Below are positions 1-7,757 of a stretch of 64,000 nucleotides of DNA, in pieces. This DNA comes from Pantoea sp. Cy-639 (GTDB taxonomy: Bacteria; Pseudomonadota; Gammaproteobacteria; Pseudomonadales; Pseudomonadaceae), in contig NZ_VWXI01000002.1 in assembly GCF_011752525.1 (NCBI RefSeq), forward strand, positions 124,001-188,000, read 5' to 3'. Position 1 is the first letter of the stretch. Each line of letters begins with the position of its first letter. The notes beneath the pieces were generated by a model, which saw nothing but the letters and a program-made list of their open reading frames with translations, was not told where the DNA came from and ran no database searches. A program made the translations under genes and the position numbers.

Positions 1-180
1 CCCGGCGAACCGCTGGACAAGCAGGAGCTGGCGCAAATCGGCCTCGGCCGCAAGCTCACCTTGTACGACCGCAGCCTGGACATGCACGTCAGCAACCTGC
101 GCAAGAAGCTCGGCCCGCACCCCGACGGCCGTCCGCGGGTGGTTGCCCTGCGCAGCCGTGGCTACTACTACAGCCTCTGA
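1..180 (+). CDS. Response regulator, OmpR/CpxR-type, C-terminal part only
   Basis: The window opens inside this gene, and the visible 59 residues end at a TGA at 178-180. They read as the end of a winged-helix DNA-binding domain: the recognition-helix stretch RSLDMHVSNLRKKLG is followed by the wing-hairpin ending RSRGYYYSL, which is typical of OmpR/PhoB-family regulators. The receiver domain lies outside the window. A Spy/CpxP-like gene and a CpxA-like kinase follow on the same strand, so a CpxR-type role in envelope stress is likely, but this is inferred from context. The family call is firm and the CpxR identity is not. Confidence 0.85.
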   Translation, partial: PGEPLDKQELAQIGLGRKLTLYDRSLDMHVSNLRKKLGPHPDGRPRVVALRSRGYYYSL

Positions 181-184
181 AAGC

Positions 185-262
185 CGCCACACGCCATAAG
201 CTGCAAACGCCAGGAAAGAGCAGATCGCCCACTGCGCTGCTTTTTCTTGCAGCTTGCTGCTC
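185..262. repeat. Imperfect palindromic repeat with AAGCTGCAA / TTGCAGCTT arms
   Basis: Between the regulator stop and the Spy-like gene, the arm ATAAGCTGCAAACG is mirrored about 45 bases later by TTCTTGCAGCTTGCTG. A related element with the same GCTGCAAG core lies at 2823-2918. This looks like a small dispersed repeat family and is not a canonical REP. Confidence 0.5.
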
Positions 263-281
263 TTTACCCTTCCTTTACCCT
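263..281 (+). promoter_or_regulatory. CpxR-box-like direct repeat upstream of the Spy-like gene
   Basis: TTTACCCT occurs at 263-270 and again at 274-281, a period of 11 bases. Read on the other strand this is GTAAA-N6-GTAAA, which fits the enterobacterial CpxR box GTAAA-N4-8-GTAAA. It lies about 78 bases upstream of the start of the Spy-like gene. The repeat is seen directly. Binding by the adjacent regulator is inferred. Confidence 0.5.
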
Positions 282-358
282 CCCCTGACCGCCCTTGACC
301 TTGATCTCCCTAGACTGTGCTCATCCGGTAACCACCGGCCCCAGAAAGGAGAGACACC

Positions 359-775
359 ATGCGCAAGACCCTTATCGCCCTGATGTTCGCCGCCGCCCTG
401 CCGACCGTGGCCATGGCCATGCCCGACGGCGGTTCGCGCCACGACGGCCCGCATCACCGCGGTGACGCGCCTTTCGCCCAGCTGGACCTGAGCCGCGACC
501 AGCGCCAGCAGATCGGCAAGCTGATGGGCGAGCAGATGCAACAGCGCCGCGAAATCACCGAGCGCTACATCAACAAGCTGCCGGCCGCCGACCAGAAAGC
601 CATGAAGGACGAGCTCAAGGCCAGCCACGACAAGACCGACACCCAGGTCCGCGCGCTGCTCAAGCCTGACCAGCAGAAGAAGTTCGACGAACTGCAGAAG
701 GAACGCGCCGCCCGCAAGGCCGAATGGAAGGAGTTCCAGGCCTGGAAAGCTGAAAAAGCCGGCAAGGCCCAGTAA
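359..775 (+). CDS. Spy/CpxP-like periplasmic LTxxQ-family protein
   Basis: The product has 138 residues. A Sec signal peptide (MRKTLIALMFAAALPTVAMA, cleavage after about residue 20) is followed by a highly charged helical protein with two LTxxQ-like segments, LDLSRDQRQQIGKL and LLKPDQQKKF. This is the pattern of the Spy/CpxP family of periplasmic chaperones and stress modulators. A strong ribosome site, AAGGAGA, precedes the ATG by about 7 bases. The gene lies between an OmpR-type regulator and a CpxA-like kinase, so it probably plays the CpxP part: it would damp the kinase and bind misfolded or metal-stressed protein. A hairpin directly after the stop may keep its transcript level above that of the kinase gene. 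Confidence 0.85.
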   Translation: MRKTLIALMFAAALPTVAMAMPDGGSRHDGPHHRGDAPFAQLDLSRDQRQQIGKLMGEQMQQRREITERYINKLPAADQKAMKDELKASHDKTDTQVRALLKPDQQKKFDELQKERAARKAEWKEFQAWKAEKAGKAQ

Positions 776-790
776 GCTGTGACCCTCGAC

Positions 791-822
791 GCCCGGCCCG
801 CTGCACAGCGGGCCGGGCTTTC
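791..822 (+). terminator. Intercistronic hairpin between Spy-like and kinase genes
   Basis: GCCCGGCCCGCTG at 791-803 pairs with GCGGGCCGGGC and is followed by TTTCGTCCTTT. The very GC-rich stem with a weak T stretch lies 15 bases after the Spy-like stop and 24 bases before the kinase start. It could act as a partial terminator or an mRNA-stabilising end. Confidence 0.6.
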
Positions 823-845
823 GTCCTTTCACGGAGGTGCTCGTC

Positions 846-2177
846 TTGCGTTCACTGTTCTGGCGCATCCTGGCCAGTTTCTGGCTGGCCATCGCCCTGG
901 TCGCCGGCCTGTCGATCCTGCTCGGCCACATGCTCAACCAGGACGCCTGGATTCTCAGCCGCCACCCCGGCCTGAACTCCCTCGCCAGCCATTGGGCCCA
1001 GCATTACGAACAGGAAGGCCTGGAAGCGTCCCAGCGCTTTCTCGAACGCCGCAAGCAGCGCTACAAGATCGACGTCCAGGTGCTCGACGAAAGCGGCGAC
1101 GCCGTGGTGCCCGGCACCTTCCCGCGCCGCGCCGCGGCCTTCGAGGCACGCCAGCACAACGACGAGCGGCGCCTGCCCTGGCGACGCCTGACCGAGGAAT
1201 ACACCAGTCCGACCTCCGGCGAGACCTACCTGCTGATCTATCGCATCCCCCATCCGGAACTGGCCGCCTGGCACCGCGAAAGCCTGATCTGGCCGCTCAG
1301 CGCCCTGGGCATCGCGCTGGTGGTGCTGACCCTGTTCAGCTTGCTGGTGACCCTGTCGATCACCCGCCCGCTCAGCCGCCTGCGCGGCGCCGTGCACGAC
1401 CTGGGGCAGACCAGCTACCAGCAGAACAGCCTGGCCAGGCTGGCCGCGCGCCGTGACGAGTTTGGCGTGCTGGCCAACGACTTCAACAAGATGGGCGCAC
1501 GGCTGCAAAGCCTGATCGGCAGCCAGCGCCAGTTGCTGCGCGATGTGTCCCACGAGTTGCGCTCGCCGCTGGCGCGCCTGCGCATCGCCCTGGCCCTGGC
1601 CGAACGTGCCGAACCAGAGCAGCGCCAGGCCTTGTGGCCACGCCTGACCCGTGAGTGCGACCGCCTGGAAGACCTGATCAGCGAGATCCTGGTGCTGGCC
1701 CGGGTCGACGCCGAGCAGGCCCACGCCGAAGCGGTCGATCTCAACGCCCTGCTCGGCGCGGTACGCAAGGATGCCCAACTGGCCGCGCCGGAGCAGGAGG
1801 TGCGCCTGGACATGCCACCGGGCCTGACCCTGCAAGGCTGGCCGACGCTGATCGAACGAGCGGTGGACAACCTGGTGCGCAACGCCTTGCGCTTCAACCC
1901 ACTTGGGCAACCGATCGAGATCCAGGCACGGCACGAACAGGAGCGCATCATCCTCAGTGTGCGCGACCATGGCCCCGGCGTAGCGGCGGAGCATCTGGCA
2001 CAGCTGGGCGAGCCGTTCTACCGGGCTCCAGGACAGGAAGCCCCGGGGCATGGCCTGGGGTTGGCCATCGCGCGCAAGGCGGCCGAGCGCCACGGCGGCA
2101 GCCTGGTGCTCGGCAATCACCCACAAGGAGGCTTCATGGCGACGCTGGAGCTTCCCCAGCAGATCGACGCCGGCTGA
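846..2177 (+). CDS. CpxA-like sensor histidine kinase
   Basis: This is a membrane histidine kinase of 443 residues if it starts at TTG 846. It has an N-terminal membrane helix (about residues 5-27), a periplasmic loop to about 150, a second helix, a HAMP linker, the H-box with phospho-acceptor His at about residue 236 (DVSHELRSPLARLR), an N-box (DNLVRNALRFNP) and a GHGLGLAI G-box. The GTG at 837 lies inside the ACGGAGG ribosome site, whereas TTG 846 has that site 8 bases upstream, so TTG is preferred. With the preceding regulator and Spy-like genes it should form a Cpx-type envelope-stress two-component system. Confidence 0.88.
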   Translation: MRSLFWRILASFWLAIALVAGLSILLGHMLNQDAWILSRHPGLNSLASHWAQHYEQEGLEASQRFLERRKQRYKIDVQVLDESGDAVVPGTFPRRAAAFEARQHNDERRLPWRRLTEEYTSPTSGETYLLIYRIPHPELAAWHRESLIWPLSALGIALVVLTLFSLLVTLSITRPLSRLRGAVHDLGQTSYQQNSLARLAARRDEFGVLANDFNKMGARLQSLIGSQRQLLRDVSHELRSPLARLRIALALAERAEPEQRQALWPRLTRECDRLEDLISEILVLARVDAEQAHAEAVDLNALLGAVRKDAQLAAPEQEVRLDMPPGLTLQGWPTLIERAVDNLVRNALRFNPLGQPIEIQARHEQERIILSVRDHGPGVAAEHLAQLGEPFYRAPGQEAPGHGLGLAIARKAAERHGGSLVLGNHPQGGFMATLELPQQIDAG

Positions 2178-2229
2178 TCCGGCGCCTAGTCGTGGCCGAC
2201 GATGGGCCGCCAAGCGGCCCCAGGCTCAG

Positions 2230-2787
2230 TCACTCGCCCCAGGCGTTGACGAACTGGGCGGTTTCCAACACCGGCGCCGTGCGCGGTTCGCCCAAGGGCG
2301 TGCCGACATACAGGTAGCCGATCACTTCCTCGTTCGCCTCAAGCCCCAGCCCCTGGTGCACATGGGCATCGAAGGCCATGTCGCCAGTGCGCCACACCGC
2401 GCCGATGCCCTGGGCATGCGCGGCGATCAGGATGCCATGGGCGGCGCAGCCGGCGGCCAGGCGCTGCTCGATCTTCGGCACCTTGAAATGTTCCTGCAGC
2501 CGGGCGATCACCACGATCAGCAACGGGGCCCGCAGCGGCATGGCACGGGCCTTGTCCAGCGCCGCCTGGCTGGCGTCGCCCTTGGCCTGCACGGCCTCGG
2601 CGAACAGTTCGCCGAGCTTTTCCCGGCCCTGCCCCTCGATGGTCAGGAACCGCCAGGGCCGCAGTTGGCCATGGTCCGGCGCGCGCAACGCGGCCTGGAA
2701 CAGCGCCTCGCGCTGGGCGGCATTGGGCGCGGGCTCGGTCAGGCGCGGCACGGATACACGGTTGAGCAATGCGTCGAGAGCCTCCAT
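2230..2787 (-). CDS. Nitroreductase family protein (YdjA-like)
   Basis: The product is a single nitroreductase domain of 185 residues, the size of the YdjA subgroup of FMN-dependent NAD(P)H oxidoreductases. Visible family features are the N-terminal segment with arginines for FMN (NRVSVPRLTEPAP), RAPDHGQLRPWRFLTI near residues 35-50, and the C-terminal EEVIGYLYVGTP. The first gives the phosphate-binding Arg-Ser-type loop seen in YdjA, and the last is the FMN-contacting end of these proteins. It is convergent with the kinase gene, whose stop is 52 bases away. The physiological substrate cannot be read from the sequence. Confidence 0.9.
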   Translation of the reverse strand: MEALDALLNRVSVPRLTEPAPNAAQREALFQAALRAPDHGQLRPWRFLTIEGQGREKLGELFAEAVQAKGDASQAALDKARAMPLRAPLLIVVIARLQEHFKVPKIEQRLAAGCAAHGILIAAHAQGIGAVWRTGDMAFDAHVHQGLGLEANEEVIGYLYVGTPLGEPRTAPVLETAQFVNAWGE

Positions 2788-2822
2788 CGGCTACCCTCCT
2801 GGCAAGTTGAAAGTGCCGCCAT

Positions 2823-2918
2823 TCTCAAGCTGCGAGCCACAAGCTGCAAGCCGCAAGAAAAGCCGCCTGCACAAGCCTTGTTGGCGCTTGGCCCTTGCAG
2901 CTTGCAGCGTGCGGCTTA
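2823..2918. repeat. Palindromic repeat, GCTGCAAG family, second copy
   Basis: AAGCTGCGAGCCACAAGC and GCTGCAAGCCGCAAG are mirrored by CTTGCAGCTTGCAGCG and GCGGCTT about 50 bases on. It shares its core with the element at 185-262 and lies between the divergent nitroreductase and TrkH genes, so both promoters must lie in or beside it. Confidence 0.55.
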
Positions 2919-2956
2919 AAATGGCGCCCTTTCCGTAGCGAGTCAGAGCAGATCAC

Positions 2957-4411
2957 ATGGCGTTGCCGACCTTAAGGATCATTGGTTTCATCATCGGCAT
3001 CTTCCTGATCACCCTGGCGGTGAGCATGGTGGTCCCCATGGCGACCCTGGTGATCTTCGAACGCACCGGCGACATGCCGTCGTTCCTCTGGGCCAGCCTG
3101 ATCACCTTCATTGCCGGACTCGGCCTGGTGCTGCCGGGACGTCCCGAACACGTGCACCTGCGCCCCCGCGACATGTACCTGCTGACCGTCAGCAGCTGGC
3201 TGGTGGTGGCGGTGTTCGCCGCCCTGCCGCTCCTGCTCACCCAGCACATCAGCTACACCGACGCCTTCTTCGAGAGCATGTCCGGCATCACCGCCACCGG
3301 TTCCACTGTCCTCAGCGGCCTGGACACCATGTCGCCGGGCATCCTCATGTGGCGCTCGATGCTGCACTGGCTCGGCGGCATCGGCTTCATCGGCATGGCG
3401 GTGGCGATCCTGCCGCTGCTGCGCATCGGTGGCATGCGCCTGTTCCAGACCGAGTCCTCCGATCGCTCGGAAAAGGTCATGCCGCGCTCGCACATGGTCG
3501 CCAAGTCGATCGTGGCGGTGTACGTCGGCATCACTATCGTCGGCAGCCTGGCCTTCTGGTGGGCCGGCATGAGCCCGTTCGACGCCATCAACCACGCCAT
3601 GTCGGCAATCTCCACCGGCGGTTTCTCGACCTCCGACCAGTCCCTGGCCAAGTGGGACATCCCGGCGGTGCACTGGGTGGCGGTGGTGGTGATGATCATG
3701 GGCAGCGTGCCGTTCACCCTGTACGTGGCCACCCTGCGCGGCAACCGCAAGGCACTGCTGCGCGACCAGCAGGTACGCGGTTTCCTCGGCCTGCTGCTGG
3801 TGACCTGGCTGGTCATGGGCACCTGGTACTGGGCCACCACCAACCTGCACTGGCTCGACGCATTGCGGCACGTGGCGCTGAACGTCACCTCGGTGGTCAC
3901 CACCACCGGCTTCGCCCTGGGCGACTACAGCCTGTGGGGCAACTTCTCGCTGATGCTGTTCTTCTACCTCGGGTTCGTCGGCGGCTGCTCGGGCTCGACC
4001 GCGGGCGGAATCAAGATCTTCCGCTTCCAGGTGGCCTACACCTTGCTCAAGGCCAACCTCAACCAGCTGATCCACCCGCGCGCGGTGATCAAGCAGAAGT
4101 ACAACGGTCACCGTCTCGACGAAGAGATCGTGCGCTCGATCCTGACATTCTCGTTCTTCTTCGCCGCCACCATCGCCCTCATCGCCCTGCTGCTGTCACT
4201 GCTGGGGCTGGACTGGATGACTGCGCTGACCGGCGCGGCAAGTACCGTGTCCGGCGTCGGCCCGGGCCTGGGCGAGGTGATCGGCCCGGCCGGCAACTTC
4301 GCCTCGCTGCCGGATGCCGCCAAGTGGATCCTCGCCGGCGGCATGCTGCTCGGGCGCCTGGAGATCATCACGGTGCTGGTGTTGTGCATGCCGGCGTTCT
4401 GGCGTCACTGA
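2957..4411 (+). CDS. trkH: TrkH-family potassium uptake transporter
   Basis: This integral inner-membrane protein of 484 residues has the four P-loop repeats of the Trk/Ktr/HKT superfamily. The filter-type motifs SGITATGSTV, SAISTGGFST, SVVTTTGF and STVSGVGPGLG follow in order, each between hydrophobic helices. The length equals that of enterobacterial TrkH. TrkH conducts K+ and needs the cytoplasmic nucleotide-binding TrkA, which is not in this window. The last 44 bases overlap the 3' end of the convergent AraC-type gene. Pseudomonads often carry two TrkH-like genes, so which paralogue this is remains open. Confidence 0.93.
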   Translation: MALPTLRIIGFIIGIFLITLAVSMVVPMATLVIFERTGDMPSFLWASLITFIAGLGLVLPGRPEHVHLRPRDMYLLTVSSWLVVAVFAALPLLLTQHISYTDAFFESMSGITATGSTVLSGLDTMSPGILMWRSMLHWLGGIGFIGMAVAILPLLRIGGMRLFQTESSDRSEKVMPRSHMVAKSIVAVYVGITIVGSLAFWWAGMSPFDAINHAMSAISTGGFSTSDQSLAKWDIPAVHWVAVVVMIMGSVPFTLYVATLRGNRKALLRDQQVRGFLGLLLVTWLVMGTWYWATTNLHWLDALRHVALNVTSVVTTTGFALGDYSLWGNFSLMLFFYLGFVGGCSGSTAGGIKIFRFQVAYTLLKANLNQLIHPRAVIKQKYNGHRLDEEIVRSILTFSFFFAATIALIALLLSLLGLDWMTALTGAASTVSGVGPGLGEVIGPAGNFASLPDAAKWILAGGMLLGRLEIITVLVLCMPAFWRH

Positions 4412-5414
4412 CCGCCCGCCGCGCCCGGTATTCACTCGGGGTAGTGTCGAACCAGCGCCGAAACGCCCTATAGAAGTTGCTCGGGTCAGCAAAGCCCAGC
4501 AGGTAGGCGGTCTCCAGCAACGTGGTGCCTGACTGGGCCAGGTACTGTTCGGCCAGCTCGCGGCGAGTGTCGTCGAGCAGCGCCTGGAAACTCGTGCCCT
4601 CGTCCTGCAGGCGACGCTGCAAGGTGCGTTGCGACAGGTGCAGGACCTGGGCGACAGTTTCGCGCTTGGGCTCGCCCTGGGGCAGGACGCGGCACAGCAC
4701 CTGGCGTACCCGATGGGTCACGCGGGTCTCGGAGAAGCGCGCAAGGTACTCCCCGGCGAAACGATCGTGCAGCACCGCCATGGCTTCGTTGGCAGTGGGT
4801 AGCGGCGCCTCCACGTCGGCGCGCTCGAACACCAGGCCGTCATGGGGTGCGCCGAATACCAGCGGTGCGTGGAACGTCGCCCGATAGGGCTCGACGTTCT
4901 TCGGCTGGGCTCCCTGGAACAGTACCCGCCGCAGCTGGATCGGCCGCCCGCTGAGCCAGCTCGACAAGGCCAGCGCGCAGGCCATCGACGCTTCGGCACT
5001 GTGCCGGGTCGGCGTCAGGTGGTCGCCGCGCACGGTCAGCGCCAGCACATAGCCATCAGGCTCCAGGCGCAAACTCAGGTCAGAGCTTTCTGCGATGATC
5101 CGCTGATAACGCACCAGGCGCTCGAACCCTTCGACCAGGGTGCGACTGGACATCAGCGCATAGCCCACCACATGGAAAGAGGCCGGCCGCACTACCCGCG
5201 CCATGTTCAGGCCGATGGCCTCGTTGCCGGACAGCTCCACCGCCAATTGCCACAGCCGGGTCATGGCGTCCTGGGGGAAGCGGGCATCGGGGTCGTCAAG
5301 GGCAGCGAAGTCGAGCCCCAACTGCCTGAACATGGCCGGGCAGTCGAGGCCCTCCAGCTCGAGGGCCTTGACGATCCCTGATGCCCAGGCGGCAGACGTG
5401 GTTCTCTCACTCAT
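4368..5414 (-). CDS. AraC-family transcriptional regulator with OruR/ToxR-like N-terminal domain
   Basis: The product has 348 residues. Residues 20-210 form the arabinose-binding-like N-terminal domain of the OruR/ArgR-type AraC subfamily. Two C-terminal helix-turn-helix motifs are visible in RETVAQVLHLSQRTLQRRLQ and LLETAYLLGFADPSNFYRAF, ending with the family signature TPSEYR. I chose the ATG at 5414 because the reading upstream of it loses all family resemblance. It is divergent from a small Mpo1-like gene and overlaps the trkH tail. The effector and targets are unknown. Confidence 0.88.
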   Translation of the reverse strand: MSERTTSAAWASGIVKALELEGLDCPAMFRQLGLDFAALDDPDARFPQDAMTRLWQLAVELSGNEAIGLNMARVVRPASFHVVGYALMSSRTLVEGFERLVRYQRIIAESSDLSLRLEPDGYVLALTVRGDHLTPTRHSAEASMACALALSSWLSGRPIQLRRVLFQGAQPKNVEPYRATFHAPLVFGAPHDGLVFERADVEAPLPTANEAMAVLHDRFAGEYLARFSETRVTHRVRQVLCRVLPQGEPKRETVAQVLHLSQRTLQRRLQDEGTSFQALLDDTRRELAEQYLAQSGTTLLETAYLLGFADPSNFYRAFRRWFDTTPSEYRARRAVSDARTPACTTPAP

Positions 5415-5570
5415 GGCAGGCTTCTTGTGCTCGACGCCGTGCAGGCGAATCGAAAGGATACTCAATTGGCGCCTATTGTCACTGGCCAGCGCCTCCAATG
5501 ACTCTAGACTCGATTCAGGCTCCACGTCGTCCATCCTGTCGCCAGCCTCGCAGATCCGGAAACCACCGCC

Positions 5571-5882
5571 ATGACCCACACCGCGCAGTTCCGCAGTTTT
5601 GCCGAGTTCTATCCCTACTACCTGGGCGAGCACAGCAACGCCACCTGCCGCCGCCTGCACTTTGTCGGTACCAGCCTGGTGATCGCCCTGCTCGCCTACA
5701 CCCTCGCCAGCGGCAAGTGGCTGTTGCTGCTGGTGGTCCCCCTGGCAGGCTACGGCTTCGCCTGGATCGGGCATTTCTTTTTCGAGAAGAACCGCCCGGC
5801 CACGTTCACCCACCCCTGGTATAGCCTGGTGGGCGACTTCGCCATGTTCCGCGACATCCTGCTCGGGCGTATCGCCCTCTGA
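5571..5882 (+). CDS. Mpo1-like / DUF962 membrane protein
   Basis: This small membrane protein has 103 residues. It carries FAEFYPYYLGEHSNATCRRLHFVGTS near the N-terminus, two hydrophobic segments (about residues 34-50 and 50-66), then the conserved GHFFFEKNRPATFTHPWYSL, which is the hallmark of DUF962 (yeast Mpo1 family). Yeast Mpo1 is an Fe2+-dependent dioxygenase in fatty-acid alpha-oxidation, and the conserved histidines are compatible with metal binding. The bacterial role is unproven. It is divergent from the AraC gene and convergent with the phosphoesterase gene. Confidence 0.85.
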   Translation: MTHTAQFRSFAEFYPYYLGEHSNATCRRLHFVGTSLVIALLAYTLASGKWLLLLVVPLAGYGFAWIGHFFFEKNRPATFTHPWYSLVGDFAMFRDILLGRIAL

Positions 5883-5918
5883 ACACACCTGAAGCGGCTC
5901 CAGGCCCAGACGCCGCCG

Positions 5919-6734
5919 TCAGGCCGGCTCGCCCTGCCCCGCCAACCGTCGCGCCACCTCCTGCGCCTGGGCTTGGGCAAAGCGGTACAGCTCGATCTGC
6001 CCATCCCAGTGCTCGATCAAGGCCGTGCACGATTCCACCCAGTCACCGCAGTTGAGGTACTCCACCTCACCGACCCGACGGATCTCGGCATGATGGATAT
6101 GCCCGCACACCACGCCCTGGAAGCCGCGCCGCGTGCACTCATGGGCAATCGCGTCCTCGAAGTCGCTGATGTAGCTCACCGCCCCCTTGACCTTGTGCTT
6201 GAGGTACGCCGACAGCGACCAGTAGCCGTAGCCATAGCGGGCCCGCCAATGGTTCAGCCAGCGATTGAGCACCAGGCTGAGCTCATAGGCACGATCGCCG
6301 AGAAAGGCCAGCCAGCGGTGGCAACGGGTAATCACGTCGAACTGGTCGCCATGCACCACCAGCAGGCGTCGACCGTCGGCGGTCAGGTGCTCGGCTTCGT
6401 CCACCAGTTGGATGTTGCCGAGGATCAGCTTCGAATAGCGGCGCAGGAACTCGTCGTGATTGCCCGTGACATAGATCACCTCGGTGCCGCGTTTGCTCAT
6501 GGTCAGCAGGCGCCGGATGACATTGGTGTGGGCCTGCGGCCAGTAGATGCCGCCGCGCAGCTTCCAGCCGTCGATGATGTCGCCGACCAGGTAGATGCGA
6601 TCGGCCTGGTAGCCCTTGAGAAAATGCGACAGGTGCTCGGCCTGACAATCCCGAGTCCCCAGGTGCACATCGGAGATCCACAAGGTACGAACCCGCTGCT
6701 TGCGGGACGGGCGGGCGGTTTCGACGTGGGTCAT
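5919..6734 (-). CDS. LpxH-like metallophosphoesterase (UDP-2,3-diacylglucosamine diphosphatase family)
   Basis: This is a calcineurin-like phosphoesterase of 271 residues. The metal-binding motifs appear in order: ISDVHLG (about 20-26), VGDIIDGW (50-57), TGNHDE (94-99), VHGDQFD (127-133) and GHIHHAE (about 220-226). The family is annotated as cleaving UDP-2,3-diacylglucosamine to lipid X in lipid A synthesis. Pseudomonads have a separate shorter canonical LpxH, so this longer paralogue may act on another nucleotide or phospholipid substrate. I chose the ATG at 6734. The AraC gene at 6869 diverges from it. Confidence 0.85.
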   Translation of the reverse strand: MTHVETARPSRKQRVRTLWISDVHLGTRDCQAEHLSHFLKGYQADRIYLVGDIIDGWKLRGGIYWPQAHTNVIRRLLTMSKRGTEVIYVTGNHDEFLRRYSKLILGNIQLVDEAEHLTADGRRLLVVHGDQFDVITRCHRWLAFLGDRAYELSLVLNRWLNHWRARYGYGYWSLSAYLKHKVKGAVSYISDFEDAIAHECTRRGFQGVVCGHIHHAEIRRVGEVEYLNCGDWVESCTALIEHWDGQIELYRFAQAQAQEVARRLAGQGEPA

Positions 6735-6868
6735 GGGCAGTCTCCGGCACTGTTTGCTGGAGCCTGGCAGGCACAGATGACAGCCAGGTGGCCGTCCGAT
6801 GACCATCCTGCGCGCGCGGCAAAGCCTGCGCCAGGTGTACACTCGCCGCTGTCTCGCGAGGATCTGCC

Positions 6869-7636
6869 ATGACCATCGGCCCGCTGCTTTCGCTGCGCCA
6901 CTACCGCCACGACCTGATCGCCCATAGCCATGAACATCCGCAGCTGGTGTTCGGCTTGCACGGACACCTGGATTTCGAGGTCCAGGGACGCGCAGCGCAG
7001 GTCGAACGCCAGGACCTGATGGTGGTGCCCGCCGGCGCCCATCACGCCTGTGGCAGCAGGGCCGGCAGCCATTGCCTGGTACTGGACGTGCCAGGCGAGC
7101 ACTGGCTTGCCCAGCACCTGGGCGAGCATGCCGATCACAGCCGCCACCTGCTCGACCGCCCTGGCGCCATGGCCCTGGACAACCGCCAGCAGCAACTGGT
7201 GGACTGGCTCGCCGCCCGTCCGGTGGACGATCCGCTGATCGCACGCCAGGGTGCCGTCCTGCTGCTGGCCAGCCTGCTGCCAAGCGCGGGAGCCACGCCG
7301 ATCTTCGGCAAGCGCCTGCCTTATGCCGCCTTCGACGCCCACATCGAGCAGCACGCCGCCCACCCGCTGCAGGTGGCCGACCTGGCGCGGCTGGCCGGCC
7401 TGTCCAGCACACGGCTGCACGCACGCTTCACCAGCGAATGCGCGATGACGCCGATGGACTACATCCGCCAGCGTCGGCTGTTGCTGGGGCGTCGACTGCT
7501 GCGCGAGACCTTGCTGCCGGTAGGTGAGATCGCCGCGCGGGTGGGATATGGCTCGCAAAGCGCCTTCAGCGCGGCAGTGATGCGCGCGTTCGGCTGCACG
7601 CCGAGCATGTTGCGGCGAGAGTCTGGCGACAATTGA
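6869..7636 (+). CDS. AraC-family regulator with cupin-like sensor domain
   Basis: The product has 255 residues. The N-terminal half resembles an AraC-type cupin (HSHEHPQLVFGLHG and a later HHACG). Two helix-turn-helix motifs follow, VADLARLAGLSSTRLHARF and VGEIAARVGYGSQSAFSAA, with the closing GCTPSMLRR element. It is divergent from the LpxH-like gene and lies 121 bases upstream of a DMT transporter gene on the same strand, which it may regulate. The ligand is unknown. Confidence 0.88.
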   Translation: MTIGPLLSLRHYRHDLIAHSHEHPQLVFGLHGHLDFEVQGRAAQVERQDLMVVPAGAHHACGSRAGSHCLVLDVPGEHWLAQHLGEHADHSRHLLDRPGAMALDNRQQQLVDWLAARPVDDPLIARQGAVLLLASLLPSAGATPIFGKRLPYAAFDAHIEQHAAHPLQVADLARLAGLSSTRLHARFTSECAMTPMDYIRQRRLLLGRRLLRETLLPVGEIAARVGYGSQSAFSAAVMRAFGCTPSMLRRESGDN

Positions 7637-7757
7637 CGGCGGCTGCGCGACAGACAGCCAGGGCCGCGGCTCTTACACTCGAGGCCAGGATTTCTGCTGA
7701 CCGAGCCGCCCCCGTGACGGCCCAGGCACAACCCACCCTCGCATGCAAAGGACTTCA

